Positions 26,862 to 37,814 are shown, counted from the first letter of the stretch. The stretch is DNA of 64,000 bases from an uncultured SAR116 cluster alpha proteobacterium (GCA_902537945.1 CACBDG010000001.1:62001-126000), one strand, 5' to 3'. Notes: a model not told the origin generated them from the sequence alone. Numbers and translations: made by a program.

Positions 26862-27713
26862 ATGAAAATTGGATTAATAGGTAACAATATTTCAACCTCA
26901 AATGCTCCCGATATTCATATCCGTCTTGCAAAAATATTTCAAATCCCCTTAGAATATTTATTGTTTGATTTGAAAGATAAAGAAGAAAATTATTTTGTAG
27001 TTTTGTTAGAAGAATTAAGAGTTGCAGGTTTCAAAGGAGTGAATATTACATTTCCTTTTAAAGAAAAAGTAATCAAGCATGTAGATAATATATCTAAGAA
27101 CTCAAGAAATGTTGGATCAGCAAATACACTTATATTCAAAAAAAAAATTACAGCTCATAATACTGATTATACAGGTTTTTTGAAAACTTATAATTTTCAT
27201 TTTGGTAAAAATACTCCAGGAACAATTCTAGTCTTAGGTGCTGGTGGAGTAAGTAGGGCAATTTCTTTTGGTCTAGCTTCTCTAGGAGCAGAAAAGATTT
27301 TTTTAATTGATAAAGATGAAATTAAAGCGAACAGCGTATCTAAAGATTTAAGCATTTTAAATATAAATTGTGTTGTAACAAAACCTAATCAAATAGAAAA
27401 AAATTTATCTAGTTTTGATGGTATAATTAACTGCACACCAGTTGGTCATTATGATTTTCCAGGAGATCCATTAGGTAATCTAATGCCAAACAAGAAACAA
27501 TGGATTTTTGATGCAGTTTACACTCCAGCTAAAACCAATTTTATTAAGAAAGGTGAACAAGTTGGAGCAAAAATTATTTCAGGTATTGATCTTTTTATTT
27601 TTCAAGCAATAGACGCTTTTTTATATTTTACTGAAAACAAAGAAAATAATCACGATCTTACAGATCATATACATAAGTTAAGAAAACATTATTTCGATAA
27701 GCTATATATTTGA
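26862..27713 (+). CDS. Shikimate/quinate dehydrogenase family protein
   Basis: An AroE-fold dehydrogenase of 283 residues. Visible: GVNITFPFKEKVI with the catalytic Lys, AHNTDYTGF with the catalytic Asp, and the nucleotide loop LGAGGVSRAI. The N-terminal ligand region ISTSNAPDIH and the C-terminal GIDLFIFQAIDAF resemble the quinate/shikimate dehydrogenase (QsuD-type) branch more than standard AroE (SxSPxxHN). It may therefore act on quinate or shikimate catabolically, or be the only AroE of the cell; the window cannot tell. It ends one base before the CoA transferase's stop. Confidence 0.82.
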   Translation: MKIGLIGNNISTSNAPDIHIRLAKIFQIPLEYLLFDLKDKEENYFVVLLEELRVAGFKGVNITFPFKEKVIKHVDNISKNSRNVGSANTLIFKKKITAHNTDYTGFLKTYNFHFGKNTPGTILVLGAGGVSRAISFGLASLGAEKIFLIDKDEIKANSVSKDLSILNINCVVTKPNQIEKNLSSFDGIINCTPVGHYDFPGDPLGNLMPNKKQWIFDAVYTPAKTNFIKKGEQVGAKIISGIDLFIFQAIDAFLYFTENKENNHDLTDHIHKLRKHYFDKLYI

Positions 27714-27714
27714 A

Positions 27715-28926
27715 TTAAGACTCGTTTTCAAAAATAATTTCATTTTCAAAAAGTCTATTAATTCCATCTTCTGTATAACCATTTTCTCTTAAGACTTCTC
27801 TTGTATGTTCCCCAATAAAAGGTGGTTTATGTTTAACGCCAACTGCTTTAGATCTACTAAACTTAATTGGTGAAGAAACACCTTTGTAATCATCTTTTGA
27901 GATAGTCATCTCTCTTTCTTTTGTTTGAGGATGATTTAAAGCTTCCTCAATATTCCTTACGGGTCCCGCAGGAACGCCTGCTGACAATAGTTTTTCGGAA
28001 AATTCAACTCCATCTACTTTACTAAGAGCATCTTCTAAATATTTGGTTAGTTCTATTCTGTTTTTTACTCTATCACCATTAGTTAAAAATCTTTCATCTT
28101 TTGCAAGATGATCTAAATCTAAAGCTTTACAGAGTCTTATAAAACCAGCATCGTTTCCAATTCCCATAAAAATCTCATTAGTTGCTGTTTTGAATTTATC
28201 ATATGGGGAAATATTTGGGTGTGCATTTCCAGTAGCTTTACCTGGTATTTTTGATAAAAAATAATTGCCAGTATGTGGGTGCATTAATGCAAGTGCTGAA
28301 TCATAAAGAGACATATCCAAAAACTGACCTAAGCCAGATTTTTCTCTTTCTTGCAGTGCCATTAAAATTCCTATCGTTGAATAAAGTCCAGTTCCCATAT
28401 CAACTACAGGAGCCCCAATTCTTACATCGCCTCCGTCAGAATGACCATTTACTGACATCATACCAGTCATAGCTTGAACTATTGCATCATAGCCTGGTGC
28501 GCCACCCAGTGGACCTTTAGCTCCAAATCCAGAAATTCTACAGTGAATTAATTTAGGAAATTTTTCTCTTAAAACTTCCTCATATCCCAAGCCCCATTTT
28601 TCCATTGTACCAGTTTTGAAGTTTTCAATAACTATATCTGAGTTTTTTAGAAGTTCTAAAATTATTTCCTTACCTTCTTGTTTGGTAAGATCGATTGCTA
28701 TAGATTTCTTATTCCTATTAACGTTTATAAAATATGAAGCCATATCGTTTATAAAAGGTGGTCCCCAAGCCCTAACTTCATCACCAATCCTCGACTCTAT
28801 CTTGATCACCTCAGCTCCATGATCTGCAAGTATTTGCGTAGCGTAAGGTCCTCCAAGAACTCTTGTAAGGTCTAAAATCTTAATCCCATTTAATGCATGG
28901 TAATTTTTATTTTTTTTTATCATCAT
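27715..28926 (-). CDS. Class III CoA transferase (CaiB/BaiF family)
   Basis: Moves CoA between carboxylic acids. 403 residues; N-terminal GIKILDLTRVLGGPYATQILAD and IKIESRIGDEVR, and a probable catalytic Asp in GAPVVDMGTG. The acceptor is unknown (family members act on succinate, carnitine, itaconate, formate, sulfinopropionate and others). It is the last gene of the long minus-strand acyl-CoA operon, 15 bases after an acyl-CoA dehydrogenase. Confidence 0.9.
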   Translation of the reverse strand: MMIKKNKNYHALNGIKILDLTRVLGGPYATQILADHGAEVIKIESRIGDEVRAWGPPFINDMASYFINVNRNKKSIAIDLTKQEGKEIILELLKNSDIVIENFKTGTMEKWGLGYEEVLREKFPKLIHCRISGFGAKGPLGGAPGYDAIVQAMTGMMSVNGHSDGGDVRIGAPVVDMGTGLYSTIGILMALQEREKSGLGQFLDMSLYDSALALMHPHTGNYFLSKIPGKATGNAHPNISPYDKFKTATNEIFMGIGNDAGFIRLCKALDLDHLAKDERFLTNGDRVKNRIELTKYLEDALSKVDGVEFSEKLLSAGVPAGPVRNIEEALNHPQTKEREMTISKDDYKGVSSPIKFSRSKAVGVKHKPPFIGEHTREVLRENGYTEDGINRLFENEIIFENES

Positions 28927-28941
28927 ATTGCTTTCTAATAA

Positions 28942-30108
28942 CTAATAAGATTTTGGTAGTCCAAGAACACGTTCAGAGATATAATTTAAGATCATTTGAG
29001 CGCTAACAGGAGCCAATTTGGGGATCAAAGATTCTCTCAATAACCTTTCAACATGATATTCTTTAGCATATCCCATCCCACCTAAAGTTACGACTGCTTG
29101 CGTGGCTGCTTTAAAGCCAGCTTCAGCTGCAAAATATTTAGCTGCATTAGCCATTCCTCCTGCGTTTTCACCTTTATCGTATTGATAAGCTGCTTTTGCA
29201 ATTAGTAGTTCCGCAGCTTCTAATTCAATCCAATTTTCTGCTAATGGATGTTGAATACTTTGATTTTTCCCAATAGGTCTATTAAAAACTACTCTGTCAT
29301 TTGCGTACTTAACTGCCCTTGACAATGCATTTTTACCTATTCCTAGAGCTTCTGCGGCAATAAGAATTCTCTCAGGGTTAAGGCTGTCTAGAATATATTT
29401 AAATCCTTTACCTTCTTCACCAATTCTGTCACATTCAGGTACTTCAAGATTATCTATAAATATTTGGTTGCTATCAACTGCTGCTCTGCCCATTTTGGAG
29501 ATTTCTTTTACTTCTATTTTTTTCCTATCTAAATTTGTATAAAACAAAGTTAAACCGTCTGTATTTTTTTTACATTCTTCAACGGGACTTGTTCGGGCTA
29601 ATAAAAGTATTCTGTCAGCTATTTTAGCAGTAGATGTCCAAATTTTCTGACCATTAACTAAATATCCATTGTTTATTTTTTTTGCAAATGTTTTTAATCT
29701 GCCAGTATCTAAGCCTGCATCTGGTTCAGTAACCCCAAAGCAAGTTTTTTCTTTTCCTAAAATCAATGGTGGTAACCACTTATTTTTTTGCTCTTTAGTT
29801 CCATATACTACAATTGGGTGTGGTCCAAAAATATTAATATGTATTGAAGATGCGGCAGCCATGCCGCCACCTGTTTCTGAAATTTTTTGCATAAAAATTG
29901 ATGCTTCACTTACACCTAAATCACTTCCTCCAAACTCTTTAGGCATACAAATGCCTAACCAACCTCCATTTGCTACCTCTTCGTAGAACTTTTGGGGGAA
30001 TTGACTTTTTTTATCACATTGAAGCCAATACTCATCATTGTAGTTTTTCATAATATTTTTCACGGAATCAATAATAGATAACTGAGTTTGATTTAGATTG
30101 AATTCCAT
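28942..30108 (-). CDS. Acyl-CoA dehydrogenase
   Basis: A 388-residue flavoprotein dehydrogenase. Typical segments: CFGVTEPDAGLDTGRLKT (FAD/substrate loop), GQKIWTSTAKIADRIL and VTLGGMGYAKEYHVERLLRE. The position holding Glu in YEGT-type enzymes reads LAPVS here, while a Glu is present in NPERILIAAEALG, the place used by isovaleryl-CoA dehydrogenase, so the base is probably there. The substrate is not defined. It is paired with the CaiB-type transferase and follows the AhpD-like gene by 4 bases. Confidence 0.9.
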   Translation of the reverse strand: MEFNLNQTQLSIIDSVKNIMKNYNDEYWLQCDKKSQFPQKFYEEVANGGWLGICMPKEFGGSDLGVSEASIFMQKISETGGGMAAASSIHINIFGPHPIVVYGTKEQKNKWLPPLILGKEKTCFGVTEPDAGLDTGRLKTFAKKINNGYLVNGQKIWTSTAKIADRILLLARTSPVEECKKNTDGLTLFYTNLDRKKIEVKEISKMGRAAVDSNQIFIDNLEVPECDRIGEEGKGFKYILDSLNPERILIAAEALGIGKNALSRAVKYANDRVVFNRPIGKNQSIQHPLAENWIELEAAELLIAKAAYQYDKGENAGGMANAAKYFAAEAGFKAATQAVVTLGGMGYAKEYHVERLLRESLIPKLAPVSAQMILNYISERVLGLPKSY

Positions 30109-30112
30109 AAAC

Positions 30113-30709
30113 TTATCTTGCTAAATTATGATAATTATTATTTGGTTCCATTTCCGTTGCCGAAGCTAATCTGTTGGTCATGTTAAACAAACCAACAATC
30201 GCACTAATGTCCCAAATATCTCTATCTGTATATCCAACATCCCTTAATTTTTTCCTATCATTTTCATCAATTTCAGATGGGTCATTTGTTAATTTTTTTG
30301 TAAAATTAAGTAATTCCTCTTGTTTTTTTGGTAATTCTGCAGATCTGAAGTTTGCGGCTATTCGTTCTCCTAATTGAGGGTCATTTGATAATTCTCTAAC
30401 TGCAGATCCATGAGCTACTAAACAATAAAAGCAATGATTTTCTGAAGAAACCGTAACGGCAATCATTTCTCTTTCCAATTTTGTTAAACCAGACTCACCT
30501 AACATCAAAGCATTATACAATTTAGTAAAACCTTCAAATTGTTTTGGAAATTTTGCAAAAGCAGCAAGAACATTTGGAATAAATCCTAGTTTTTGTTGAA
30601 CAATTTCTAAATAGTTCTTTACTTGATCTTCTCCATCTTTAGTGCCTTCATAATCTAGATCTAATTTAGTTAAATTACCCTTTTGGCCTTGTTTTGTAAT
30701 CGTTACCAT
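30113..30709 (-). CDS. AhpD-like / peroxidase-related protein
   Basis: A 198-residue carboxymuconolactone decarboxylase-fold protein with the CFYCLVAHG motif (CxxC with a nearby His), as in alkylhydroperoxidase AhpD and peroxidase-related enzymes. Such proteins can reduce hydroperoxides. The ATG directly abuts the stop of the enoyl-CoA hydratase gene. Its place inside an acyl-CoA oxidation operon suggests protection of, or a step in, acyl-CoA breakdown; this is inference. Confidence 0.85.
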   Translation of the reverse strand: MVTITKQGQKGNLTKLDLDYEGTKDGEDQVKNYLEIVQQKLGFIPNVLAAFAKFPKQFEGFTKLYNALMLGESGLTKLEREMIAVTVSSENHCFYCLVAHGSAVRELSNDPQLGERIAANFRSAELPKKQEELLNFTKKLTNDPSEIDENDRKKLRDVGYTDRDIWDISAIVGLFNMTNRLASATEMEPNNNYHNLAR

Positions 30710-31507
30710 TTACTTCTCCATTAACCAATTTGGTTTTCTCTTCTCAAAAAAAGAATTAATTCCTTCTATTGCCTCAGGATTTTCCCATACATCTGCAAGA
30801 GCTTCAACAGTAAATCGAATTGTATTTTCATCTATTTTTACAGATAGATTTCTTACTAGTTTTTTTGAAGCAGATAACGCAGCAGGCGCATTTTTTAAAA
30901 AAGGTAAAATTTCATTTGTTATTGTGTCATCTATTTTTTCACTCGTAGTAAACGACTTTATCAAACCAATTTTTTGTCCTTCTTGAGGATAAAATGTGCG
31001 GGCACTGGTAAACATATTTATGGCATTGCTCGATCCAACTTTCAAAATCACATATGGACTGATTGTTGCTGGAATTAAGCCAAGCTTTGCTTCTGTAAGT
31101 GCTAATTTTATATTATCTAAAGATACTGCTATATCACATACAGATATAATTCCAATGCCGCCCCCAAAAGCATTTCCTTCAACTTTTGCAATTAAAGGTT
31201 TTGGAAAATTATACATTTTAAAAAGAAGCATTGCTAATTTTTTAGCTTCTTTAATCCTAGTTGATCTATCAGAAAAAATTTGTTTTTTCATCCAATCTAA
31301 ATCTCCTCCAGCACAAAAAGATTTTCCATTGGCTGACAAAATTAACACTCGAGTATTTTCATCTTTTGATAGATTTTCAAAAGCATCACTTAATTCTTCA
31401 ATCATTATTGGAGATAAAGCATTATGTTTATTAGGTTGATTGAAAATAATGTGAGATACTCCGTCCTTATTCCGTAATATTATAGATTTTTTTTTAATTT
31501 CAGTCAT
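30710..31507 (-). CDS. liuC: Enoyl-CoA hydratase family protein, probable methylglutaconyl-CoA hydratase
   Basis: A 265-residue crotonase-fold protein. The oxyanion-hole segments are FCAGGDLDWMK and EGNAFGGGIGI, and TEAKLGLIPATISPYV follows. Crotonases are hard to assign by sequence, but the FCAGGDLDWMK form and the place between mccA/HMG-CoA lyase and the rest of a leucine operon fit 3-methylglutaconyl-CoA hydratase, which completes the route from methylcrotonyl-CoA to HMG-CoA. Confidence 0.82.
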   Translation of the reverse strand: MTEIKKKSIILRNKDGVSHIIFNQPNKHNALSPIMIEELSDAFENLSKDENTRVLILSANGKSFCAGGDLDWMKKQIFSDRSTRIKEAKKLAMLLFKMYNFPKPLIAKVEGNAFGGGIGIISVCDIAVSLDNIKLALTEAKLGLIPATISPYVILKVGSSNAINMFTSARTFYPQEGQKIGLIKSFTTSEKIDDTITNEILPFLKNAPAALSASKKLVRNLSVKIDENTIRFTVEALADVWENPEAIEGINSFFEKRKPNWLMEK

Positions 31508-31511
31508 GGTT

Positions 31512-32366
31512 TCAGTTTAAGATTAATTTCTGAGCAATTACACTACATTCTTTTAATTTATCTCTATCAAGGTTCGTTTCGTAACCTTTAGATAATAGTA
31601 AATTGTTAACTTTTTCGGTTGCTACATTTCCTTTTGCTCCCGGTGAATATGGACACCCACCTAATCCCCCTACGGATGCGTCAAACGTCTTTATACCATT
31701 TTCTAAACAGACATTGATGTTATCAAGCGCATTTTGATAAGTATCATGAAAATGGCCAGCTAATTTATCTGCTGATAAATATTTTAAGCATTCTCTTACT
31801 ACCTCTAGTGTTTGCGTTGGTGTTCCTTTGCCGGTCGTATCTCCAAGTGAAATTTCGTAGCACCCCATTTTAAACAGATCTTTTGCAATTTGACCTACTA
31901 TTTTAGGATTGACAAAATTCTCATAAGGGCAGTGACATACACAACTAATATAACCTCTTACAGGTATATTCAACTTTGAAGCTTTTTCAGTTATTGCAGT
32001 ACATCGTCTTAGGCTAGTTTCAATATCACAGTTGGTGTTTTTTTTACTAAATGTTTCAGATGCTGCAGTGAAAATTGCCACTTCGTCGACTTTAGCATTT
32101 AAGGCGTCATTAAACCCTCTTTCATTGGGTGTTAATGCAGTATATTTGATATTTTTATTTCTATCAATTTTACTAAATACTTCTGAAGCATCGGCCAGTT
32201 GAGGAACCCATTTGTGACTTACAAAACTAGAAGTCTCTATTTTGTTAAAACCACATTGAGATAGTTGGTCAATTAAAAAAACTTTTTCATCAGTTGAAAT
32301 AAATTTTTTTTCATTTTGAAGACCGTCTCTTGGACTCATTTCAAAAATATTTATCAAGTTTCTCAA
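31512..32366 (-). CDS. mvaB: Hydroxymethylglutaryl-CoA lyase
   Basis: Cleaves HMG-CoA to acetyl-CoA and acetoacetate, the last step of leucine breakdown. 284 residues with SPRDGLQNE (metal/substrate), ISLGDTTGKGTP, the metal-binding HFHDTYQNA and the catalytic-Cys loop GGCPYSPGAKGN. The start is a TTG at 32366, just after a TAA, supported by AGGTG five bases upstream and by the family N-terminus length; the first internal ATG would remove residues before SPRDG. It follows mccA by 11 bases. Confidence 0.93.
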   Translation of the reverse strand: MRNLINIFEMSPRDGLQNEKKFISTDEKVFLIDQLSQCGFNKIETSSFVSHKWVPQLADASEVFSKIDRNKNIKYTALTPNERGFNDALNAKVDEVAIFTAASETFSKKNTNCDIETSLRRCTAITEKASKLNIPVRGYISCVCHCPYENFVNPKIVGQIAKDLFKMGCYEISLGDTTGKGTPTQTLEVVRECLKYLSADKLAGHFHDTYQNALDNINVCLENGIKTFDASVGGLGGCPYSPGAKGNVATEKVNNLLLSKGYETNLDRDKLKECSVIAQKLILN

Positions 32367-32377
32367 TTAAGCACCTA

Positions 32378-34396
32378 TTATTTTATTTTTTCAAGATTCA
32401 AGAGTTTAGAATTTTCAGCGACTTGTTCACCATTTTTACAAAAAATCTCATTTATTATTCCATCTCGTGGTGCAATTAATGAATATTCCATTTTCATAGC
32501 TTCTAATTTTAATAATACATCACCTTTTTTAACTCTATCTTTTACTTTTAAATTATTTATTTTTATTATTCCATGCATAGGAGCAAAAATATTATCTTCA
32601 AATTTACTCTTTTCAATTGGATCTTGAGTTAAAGAATTTTTTAAGACAGCATCAAATGTATTTTCATCACTAAAAATGGTAAAATTTTTATTACCCGTTG
32701 ATTTATCTTTAAAAACATAAAACTTTACTACAAAGTTTTTGTCATTTGTCTTCGCTTTTAAAGTTGAATCGTGAAACGAAACAGAAGAGAAATAAAAATA
32801 TTGATTATTAAATGCAACTTCAAAATTCTTATTACTTGTTTTAGTAATGAAAAAAGATGTTACTTTCTTACCTATAGTCATATCAATTGGATAAGTAGTT
32901 GGTTTCCAATTATACCAATAACTTTGTTGTGAAGATGTTAGACTATTAAAAATTATTAATGATGCTAAAGCTTTAAGTTGAGGTTCAATATCTTTATCCA
33001 TAAATTGTTCAATGTTGTTTTCTACAAACTTTGTGTAAATATCTCCTTCCCTAAAGTGATTGTTTTTTAATAATTTTTTTAATAAGTTTAAATTAGTATT
33101 TATACCTGCAACTTCTATATCAAATAAACAATTTCTGAGATGATTTATTGCTTCCTTTCTGTTTTTGCCATGTGAAATTATTTTTGCAATCATTGGATCA
33201 TAATAAGGGCTTATAAAATCGCCTTTTTTATTACCCGTATCTATAATGCAATTGGGATGATCAGAATTTTTTGGAAATTTTAAATGATGCAGACAACCAC
33301 TTTGTGGAAGAAAGTTTTTATTTATGTCTTCAGCGTAAAGTCTAGCTTCTAAAGACCAGCCATTTAAATATATTTCATTTTGTGACTTTGGAAGTGTTAG
33401 GCCATTAGCTATATGTAACTGCCATTCAACAAGATTGGTTGATGTAATTTTCTCTGTAACTGGATGTTCAACTTGAATTCTCGTATTCATTTCCATAAAG
33501 TAAATTTTATTCTTATTTAGGCCATTAGTAATGTCTGCAATAAATTCTATTGTTCCAGCGCCTTGATAGTCTAACGACTTCAACGCGTTTACAGCTAAGT
33601 TACCTAAGAAGTGGCGAATATCCTCACTAAGTTTTGGTGAAGGTGCTTCTTCAATAATTTTTTGTTGCCTTCTTTGTAATGTACAATCTCTATCAAAAAA
33701 ATGTACTACATTTCCGTGCTGATCAGAAAAAATTTGCACTTCAATATGACGAGCTTTAGTTATATATTTTTCAATCAAAATATTTTTATCATTAAAATTT
33801 GTTGAAGCTTCACTTGAGGCCTCTTCTAAAGCGGAAAAAAAATTATCTTTATTTTGTACAACTCTCATGCCTCTTCCGCCCCCACCAGATCTTGCTTTTA
33901 AAAGAACTGGGTAACCAATTTCATCGGCTTTTTTTCTGAGGAAATCCTTATCTTGATTGTCACCATGATACCCTGGAATAACTGGGACACCTACTTCCTC
34001 CATTATAAGCTTTGCTCTATCTTTTTCTCCCATGTTTTTAATAATTTTGCTTTTAGGACCTACAAAAATTAGCTTATTTTTTTCAACGCTTTTTACAAAT
34101 TTTGCATTTTCAGATAACAATCCATATCCTGGGTGAATTGCGTTAGCTTTATATTTTTTACATATACTAATTATCGCAGGCCCATTCATATATGTTTCTG
34201 AGACTAAAGAACCAGGAATGTTTACAGCTTCGTCAGCAAGTTGGATATGTAAACTATCAGCGTCTTCATTTGAATATATAGCAACTGTTGGTATATCAAG
34301 ATTTTTTGCACATCTAATTATTTTACATGCTATTTCACCACGGTTTGCAACTAATAATTTTTTTATCTTTTTTTTAATCATAATTGTATTAGTCAC
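32378..34396 (-). CDS. mccA: Methylcrotonyl-CoA carboxylase, biotin-containing alpha subunit
   Basis: A 672-residue biotin carboxylase/biotin carrier fusion. The carboxylase part shows [24 protein letters not shown] (ATP grasp), [13 protein letters not shown] and [14 protein letters not shown]; the C-terminal carrier has the biotinylation site EAMKMEY. The start is uncertain: GTG 34396 overlaps the mccB stop by 4 bases (GTGA), which suggests coupling, while ATG 34381 gives the more usual N-terminus. Pairing with mccB and ivd identifies methylcrotonyl-CoA, not propionyl-CoA, as the likely substrate. Confidence 0.92.
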   Translation of the reverse strand: MTNTIMIKKKIKKLLVANRGEIACKIIRCAKNLDIPTVAIYSNEDADSLHIQLADEAVNIPGSLVSETYMNGPAIISICKKYKANAIHPGYGLLSENAKFVKSVEKNKLIFVGPKSKIIKNMGEKDRAKLIMEEVGVPVIPGYHGDNQDKDFLRKKADEIGYPVLLKARSGGGGRGMRVVQNKDNFFSALEEASSEASTNFNDKNILIEKYITKARHIEVQIFSDQHGNVVHFFDRDCTLQRRQQKIIEEAPSPKLSEDIRHFLGNLAVNALKSLDYQGAGTIEFIADITNGLNKNKIYFMEMNTRIQVEHPVTEKITSTNLVEWQLHIANGLTLPKSQNEIYLNGWSLEARLYAEDINKNFLPQSGCLHHLKFPKNSDHPNCIIDTGNKKGDFISPYYDPMIAKIISHGKNRKEAINHLRNCLFDIEVAGINTNLNLLKKLLKNNHFREGDIYTKFVENNIEQFMDKDIEPQLKALASLIIFNSLTSSQQSYWYNWKPTTYPIDMTIGKKVTSFFITKTSNKNFEVAFNNQYFYFSSVSFHDSTLKAKTNDKNFVVKFYVFKDKSTGNKNFTIFSDENTFDAVLKNSLTQDPIEKSKFEDNIFAPMHGIIKINNLKVKDRVKKGDVLLKLEAMKMEYSLIAPRDGIINEIFCKNGEQVAENSKLLNLEKIK

Positions 34397-36000
34397 ATCC
34401 TAAAAATACCAAATTTAGTATCTTCAATTTCTTTGTTTAACGAAATTTTAAGACTAGCAGATAATATATCTCTTGATTTTTTTGGATCTATTATTCCATC
34501 ATCCCATAATCTAGCAGAGGCATATAGAGGATGAGATTGATTTTGAAATTGTTTTAGAATAGGTTTTTTAAATTCACTTTCAATACTTTTGTTCCATTTA
34601 GCTTTTTTGTTAAGAGTGTTTCTTTTTTTTAGAGAGGCTAAAACACTTGCTGCTTGTTCACCTCCCATTACCGAAATTCTTGAGCAGGGCCAAGTCCATA
34701 GAAATCTTGGACCAAAGGCCCTTCCACACATTCCATAGTTACCAGCGCCAAAACTACCACCAATTAACAATGTTATTTTTGGCACTTTTGTTGTTGCCAC
34801 GGCGTTTACAAGTTTGGCACCATTTTTTGCTATTCCACCATGTTCAGCTTTTTCGCCTACCATAAAACCAGTTATATTTTGTAAAAAAATTAAAGGTATT
34901 TTTCTTTGACTGCATAGTTCTATAAAGTGAGTGCCTTTCAATGAGCTATCTGAAAATAGAACTCCGTTATTTGCAACAATTCCACATAAGTCACCTTTTA
35001 ATTTTGCAAATCCAGTAACTAAAGTTGTACCAAAGTTTTTCTTGAATTCATCAAACTCAGATGCATCCACTATCCTCATAATAATTTCTCTGACGTCAAA
35101 TATTTCTTTTGGATCTGCTGGAACTATGCCAGTTAGCTCGTTCTGGTCATATAATGGTTCTTCAAAAGATAAAATATTGCCAGAGGTTTTATTATTTACA
35201 TTTAAATTTTTAATACACTGTCTAGCTAAAGTTAGGGCATGCTCATCATTTTCAGCAAGATAGTCAGCAACTCCGGATATCTTTGTGTGGACTTCTCCTC
35301 CACCAAGACTTTCAGAGTCTGTAATTTCTCCAGTTGCGGCTTTTACTAAAGGTGGTCCAGCTAAAAAAATTGTACCTTGATTTTTTACAATTATTGTTTC
35401 ATCAGACATAGCAGGAACATACGCACCGCCTGCAGTGCAACTTCCTAGAACAACCGCTATTTGAGGTATCTTTTTAGATGACATGTTTGCTTGATTGAAA
35501 AAAATTCTTCCAAAATGTTCTTTGTCAGCGAAAACTTCATCTTGATTTGGTAAATTTGCCCCACCAGAATCTACCAAATAAATACAAGGTAAATTGTTTT
35601 CAAGAGCAATTTCTTGAGCTCGTAAATGTTTTTTCACAGTTATTGGATAATATGTACCTCCTTTAACAGTCGAATCATTACAAATCACCATAACGTCACG
35701 GTTATGAACTTTCCCAACTCCTATTATTATTCCACCTGAAGGACACTCATTATTATACATGTTATAACCTGCTGTTAATCCTACCTCTAAAAAAGCACTT
35801 CCAGGATCTAATAGTTTAGATACTCTATGCCTTGGAAGCATTTTGCCACGTTTTTGATGACGGTCATTTAATTCTTTCCCACCACCATTCATGGCAATTT
35901 TAACTGCTTCATGTGTAAGTTTGTAATCAACAGAAAGTTGTTTTTGGTTTTTAATAAACTTTATATCTTTAGAATTAACTTTTGATTTTAATACCGTCAT
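34393..36000 (-). CDS. mccB: Methylcrotonyl-CoA carboxylase, carboxyltransferase beta subunit
   Basis: A 535-residue carboxyltransferase with two crotonase-like halves: [16 protein letters not shown] and [19 protein letters not shown] in the first; [41 protein letters not shown] and [10 protein letters not shown] in the second. NQDEVF and the NYGMCGRA motif are typical of the methylcrotonyl-CoA rather than propionyl-CoA enzyme. It overlaps ivd by 4 bases (ATGA) and mccA by 4. Confidence 0.94.
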   Translation of the reverse strand: MTVLKSKVNSKDIKFIKNQKQLSVDYKLTHEAVKIAMNGGGKELNDRHQKRGKMLPRHRVSKLLDPGSAFLEVGLTAGYNMYNNECPSGGIIIGVGKVHNRDVMVICNDSTVKGGTYYPITVKKHLRAQEIALENNLPCIYLVDSGGANLPNQDEVFADKEHFGRIFFNQANMSSKKIPQIAVVLGSCTAGGAYVPAMSDETIIVKNQGTIFLAGPPLVKAATGEITDSESLGGGEVHTKISGVADYLAENDEHALTLARQCIKNLNVNNKTSGNILSFEEPLYDQNELTGIVPADPKEIFDVREIIMRIVDASEFDEFKKNFGTTLVTGFAKLKGDLCGIVANNGVLFSDSSLKGTHFIELCSQRKIPLIFLQNITGFMVGEKAEHGGIAKNGAKLVNAVATTKVPKITLLIGGSFGAGNYGMCGRAFGPRFLWTWPCSRISVMGGEQAASVLASLKKRNTLNKKAKWNKSIESEFKKPILKQFQNQSHPLYASARLWDDGIIDPKKSRDILSASLKISLNKEIEDTKFGIFRM

Positions 36001-37166
36001 TGTGATGTTTCCAAGAACAGTTCTCTCCCAATTAACATTCTTCTTATTTCAGAAGTTCCAGCTCCAATTTCATATAACTTTGCATCTCTAAGAAGTCTGG
36101 CTACAGGAAAATCATTAGTGTATCCATTACCTCCTAATGCTTGTATTGCTTCTAAAGATAATTGAGTTGCTTTTTCTGCTGCATATAAAATACAACCAGC
36201 AGCATCTTTCCTGGTTGTTTCCCCTCTGTCACAAGCTTTTGCTACTTCGTATACATAAGACCTACATGCATTCATAGTTGTATACATATCGGCTATTTTA
36301 CCTTGCATGATTTGAAATTCACCAATTGATTTTCCAAATTGTTTTCTTTCATGAATATAGGGAACTACTGTATCCATTGCAGATGCCATTATACCTAAAG
36401 GACCAGCTGCAAGAACAACCCTCTCATAGTCTAGTCCACTCATTAAAATAGAAGCACCTTTTCCCTCCTCGCCTAAAATATTTTCTTCTGGAACAGGACA
36501 ATTTTCAAAAATAAGCTCCGCCGTATTTGATCCCCTCATCCCTAATTTATCTATTTTTTTGCCAGTAGAAAATCCTGTCATTGTTTTTTCAATTATGAAT
36601 GCTGTAATGCCCTTTGATCCTCCCTTAGGATCAGTTTTAGCATATACAATTAATGTATCAGCGTCGGGACCATTCGTTATCCACATTTTTGAGCCATTTA
36701 ATAAATAAGTATTATTTCCTTGTTTTTCAGCATGGAGTTTCATAGATACAACATCTGACCCAGATCCTGTTTCACTCATTGCAAGGGCACCAACTTTTTC
36801 GCCCTTACACAAGCTTGGCAAATATTTTTCTTTTTGTTCTTCGCTGCCATTCCTATTTATTTGGTTGACACATAAATTAGAAAAGGCTCCATAAGACAGT
36901 CCAACTGAAGCGCTTGCTCTACTTATTTCTTCCATAGCAATACAGTGAGCCAAGTAACTCATTTCACTACCACCATATTTTGTATCAGCTGTGATCCCTA
37001 GAAGTCCAAATTCACCAAGTTTTTTCCATAATTGACTCGGAAAGGAGTTTTCTTTATCTATTTTATCAGCAAGAGGCGCTATTTCTTTTTGTGCAAATTT
37101 AAAAACTGTTTCTCTTAAAGCTTCATTATCTTCGCCGATCGAAAAATTCATTGAATGAAAAAACAT
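35997..37166 (-). CDS. ivd: Isovaleryl-CoA dehydrogenase
   Basis: Oxidises isovaleryl-CoA to 3-methylcrotonyl-CoA. 389 residues; [18 protein letters not shown], the helix-G base Glu in [16 protein letters not shown] (the isovaleryl-specific position), and a C-terminal FGGNGY-like [34 protein letters not shown] 37166 has an AAGGT ribosome site; an internal ATG at 37151 (MNFSIGED) matches the usual family start and is possible. It begins the leucine operon proper, 23 bases after a TerB-like gene. Confidence 0.93.
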   Translation of the reverse strand: MFFHSMNFSIGEDNEALRETVFKFAQKEIAPLADKIDKENSFPSQLWKKLGEFGLLGITADTKYGGSEMSYLAHCIAMEEISRASASVGLSYGAFSNLCVNQINRNGSEEQKEKYLPSLCKGEKVGALAMSETGSGSDVVSMKLHAEKQGNNTYLLNGSKMWITNGPDADTLIVYAKTDPKGGSKGITAFIIEKTMTGFSTGKKIDKLGMRGSNTAELIFENCPVPEENILGEEGKGASILMSGLDYERVVLAAGPLGIMASAMDTVVPYIHERKQFGKSIGEFQIMQGKIADMYTTMNACRSYVYEVAKACDRGETTRKDAAGCILYAAEKATQLSLEAIQALGGNGYTNDFPVARLLRDAKLYEIGAGTSEIRRMLIGRELFLETSQ

Positions 37167-37189
37167 ATAATTTTATACCTTTTAATTTA

Positions 37190-37642
37190 TTAAGCTTGAT
37201 TTAAAGCTCTTTGTTTTGCTAAAGCACTCTCTTCCCCAGACACATAAAGTAATCCATTCATTCTTCTCATTAAATTAGCTTCAAAGTCGTCAACTATACC
37301 ATCCGAAAGAATTACTCCCCACATCATTTCAATAACATCAATTCTTTCTTCGTGATTCATTTCATTTAAAATAATTTTTATTTGAGAGAAAATTTCTATT
37401 CTTTCATCACTTTTTTCTAGAGCTTCAAGTAAGTTTTTTTCAGCTTGGTAGGGAGTAAAATTAAATTTATTAATTAATAATTTCTTTATATATTCAAGCT
37501 CTATTTTACCAGTATCTCCGTCAATTTGGCAGGCTTCTAATAACAATATTATGACTGCTTGTGTATCCTCTCCTTTGTATTCATCTTCATTTTTATCTTT
37601 TGATGTAATATTTTGAAAGGCAGTTTTAAGATTCGAGAACAT
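37190..37642 (-). CDS. TerB-like domain protein
   Basis: A 150-residue all-helical acidic protein resembling TerB-family/tellurite-resistance-like domains: two helical repeats with Asp/Glu-rich turns (ACQIDGDTGKIELEYIKKLL and GVILSDGIVDDFEANLMRR). No enzyme motif. It is upstream of and on the same strand as ivd, possibly co-transcribed by proximity only. Function unknown. Confidence 0.7.
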   Translation of the reverse strand: MFSNLKTAFQNITSKDKNEDEYKGEDTQAVIILLLEACQIDGDTGKIELEYIKKLLINKFNFTPYQAEKNLLEALEKSDERIEIFSQIKIILNEMNHEERIDVIEMMWGVILSDGIVDDFEANLMRRMNGLLYVSGEESALAKQRALNQA

Positions 37643-37814
37643 TTTTGACCTATTAAATTGAAGTAATGTTTTATTTATTTCTTTATTTCTAAGATGAATA
37701 AAATATAATTTTTTTCAAGTTTAAAATAGACATTATATAGTCCTTTCCTCTTTTTGGTTTTTATGCAAGTGTAATTTATTAAAAATTGTTAATAGGATGA
37801 AATTCTATCGGGGG

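Noticed and set aside
28942-30108. 3-sulfinopropionyl-CoA desulfinase (Acd type) next to a CaiB transferase
   Set aside because: The pair resembles that pathway, but a catalytic Glu seems present at the isovaleryl-type position (NPERI), so an ordinary dehydrogenase is more likely.
30996-31439. Long plus-strand ORF (147 codons) opposite the enoyl-CoA hydratase gene
   Set aside because: The minus frame has all crotonase motifs; the plus frame is a shadow with no family features or ribosome site.
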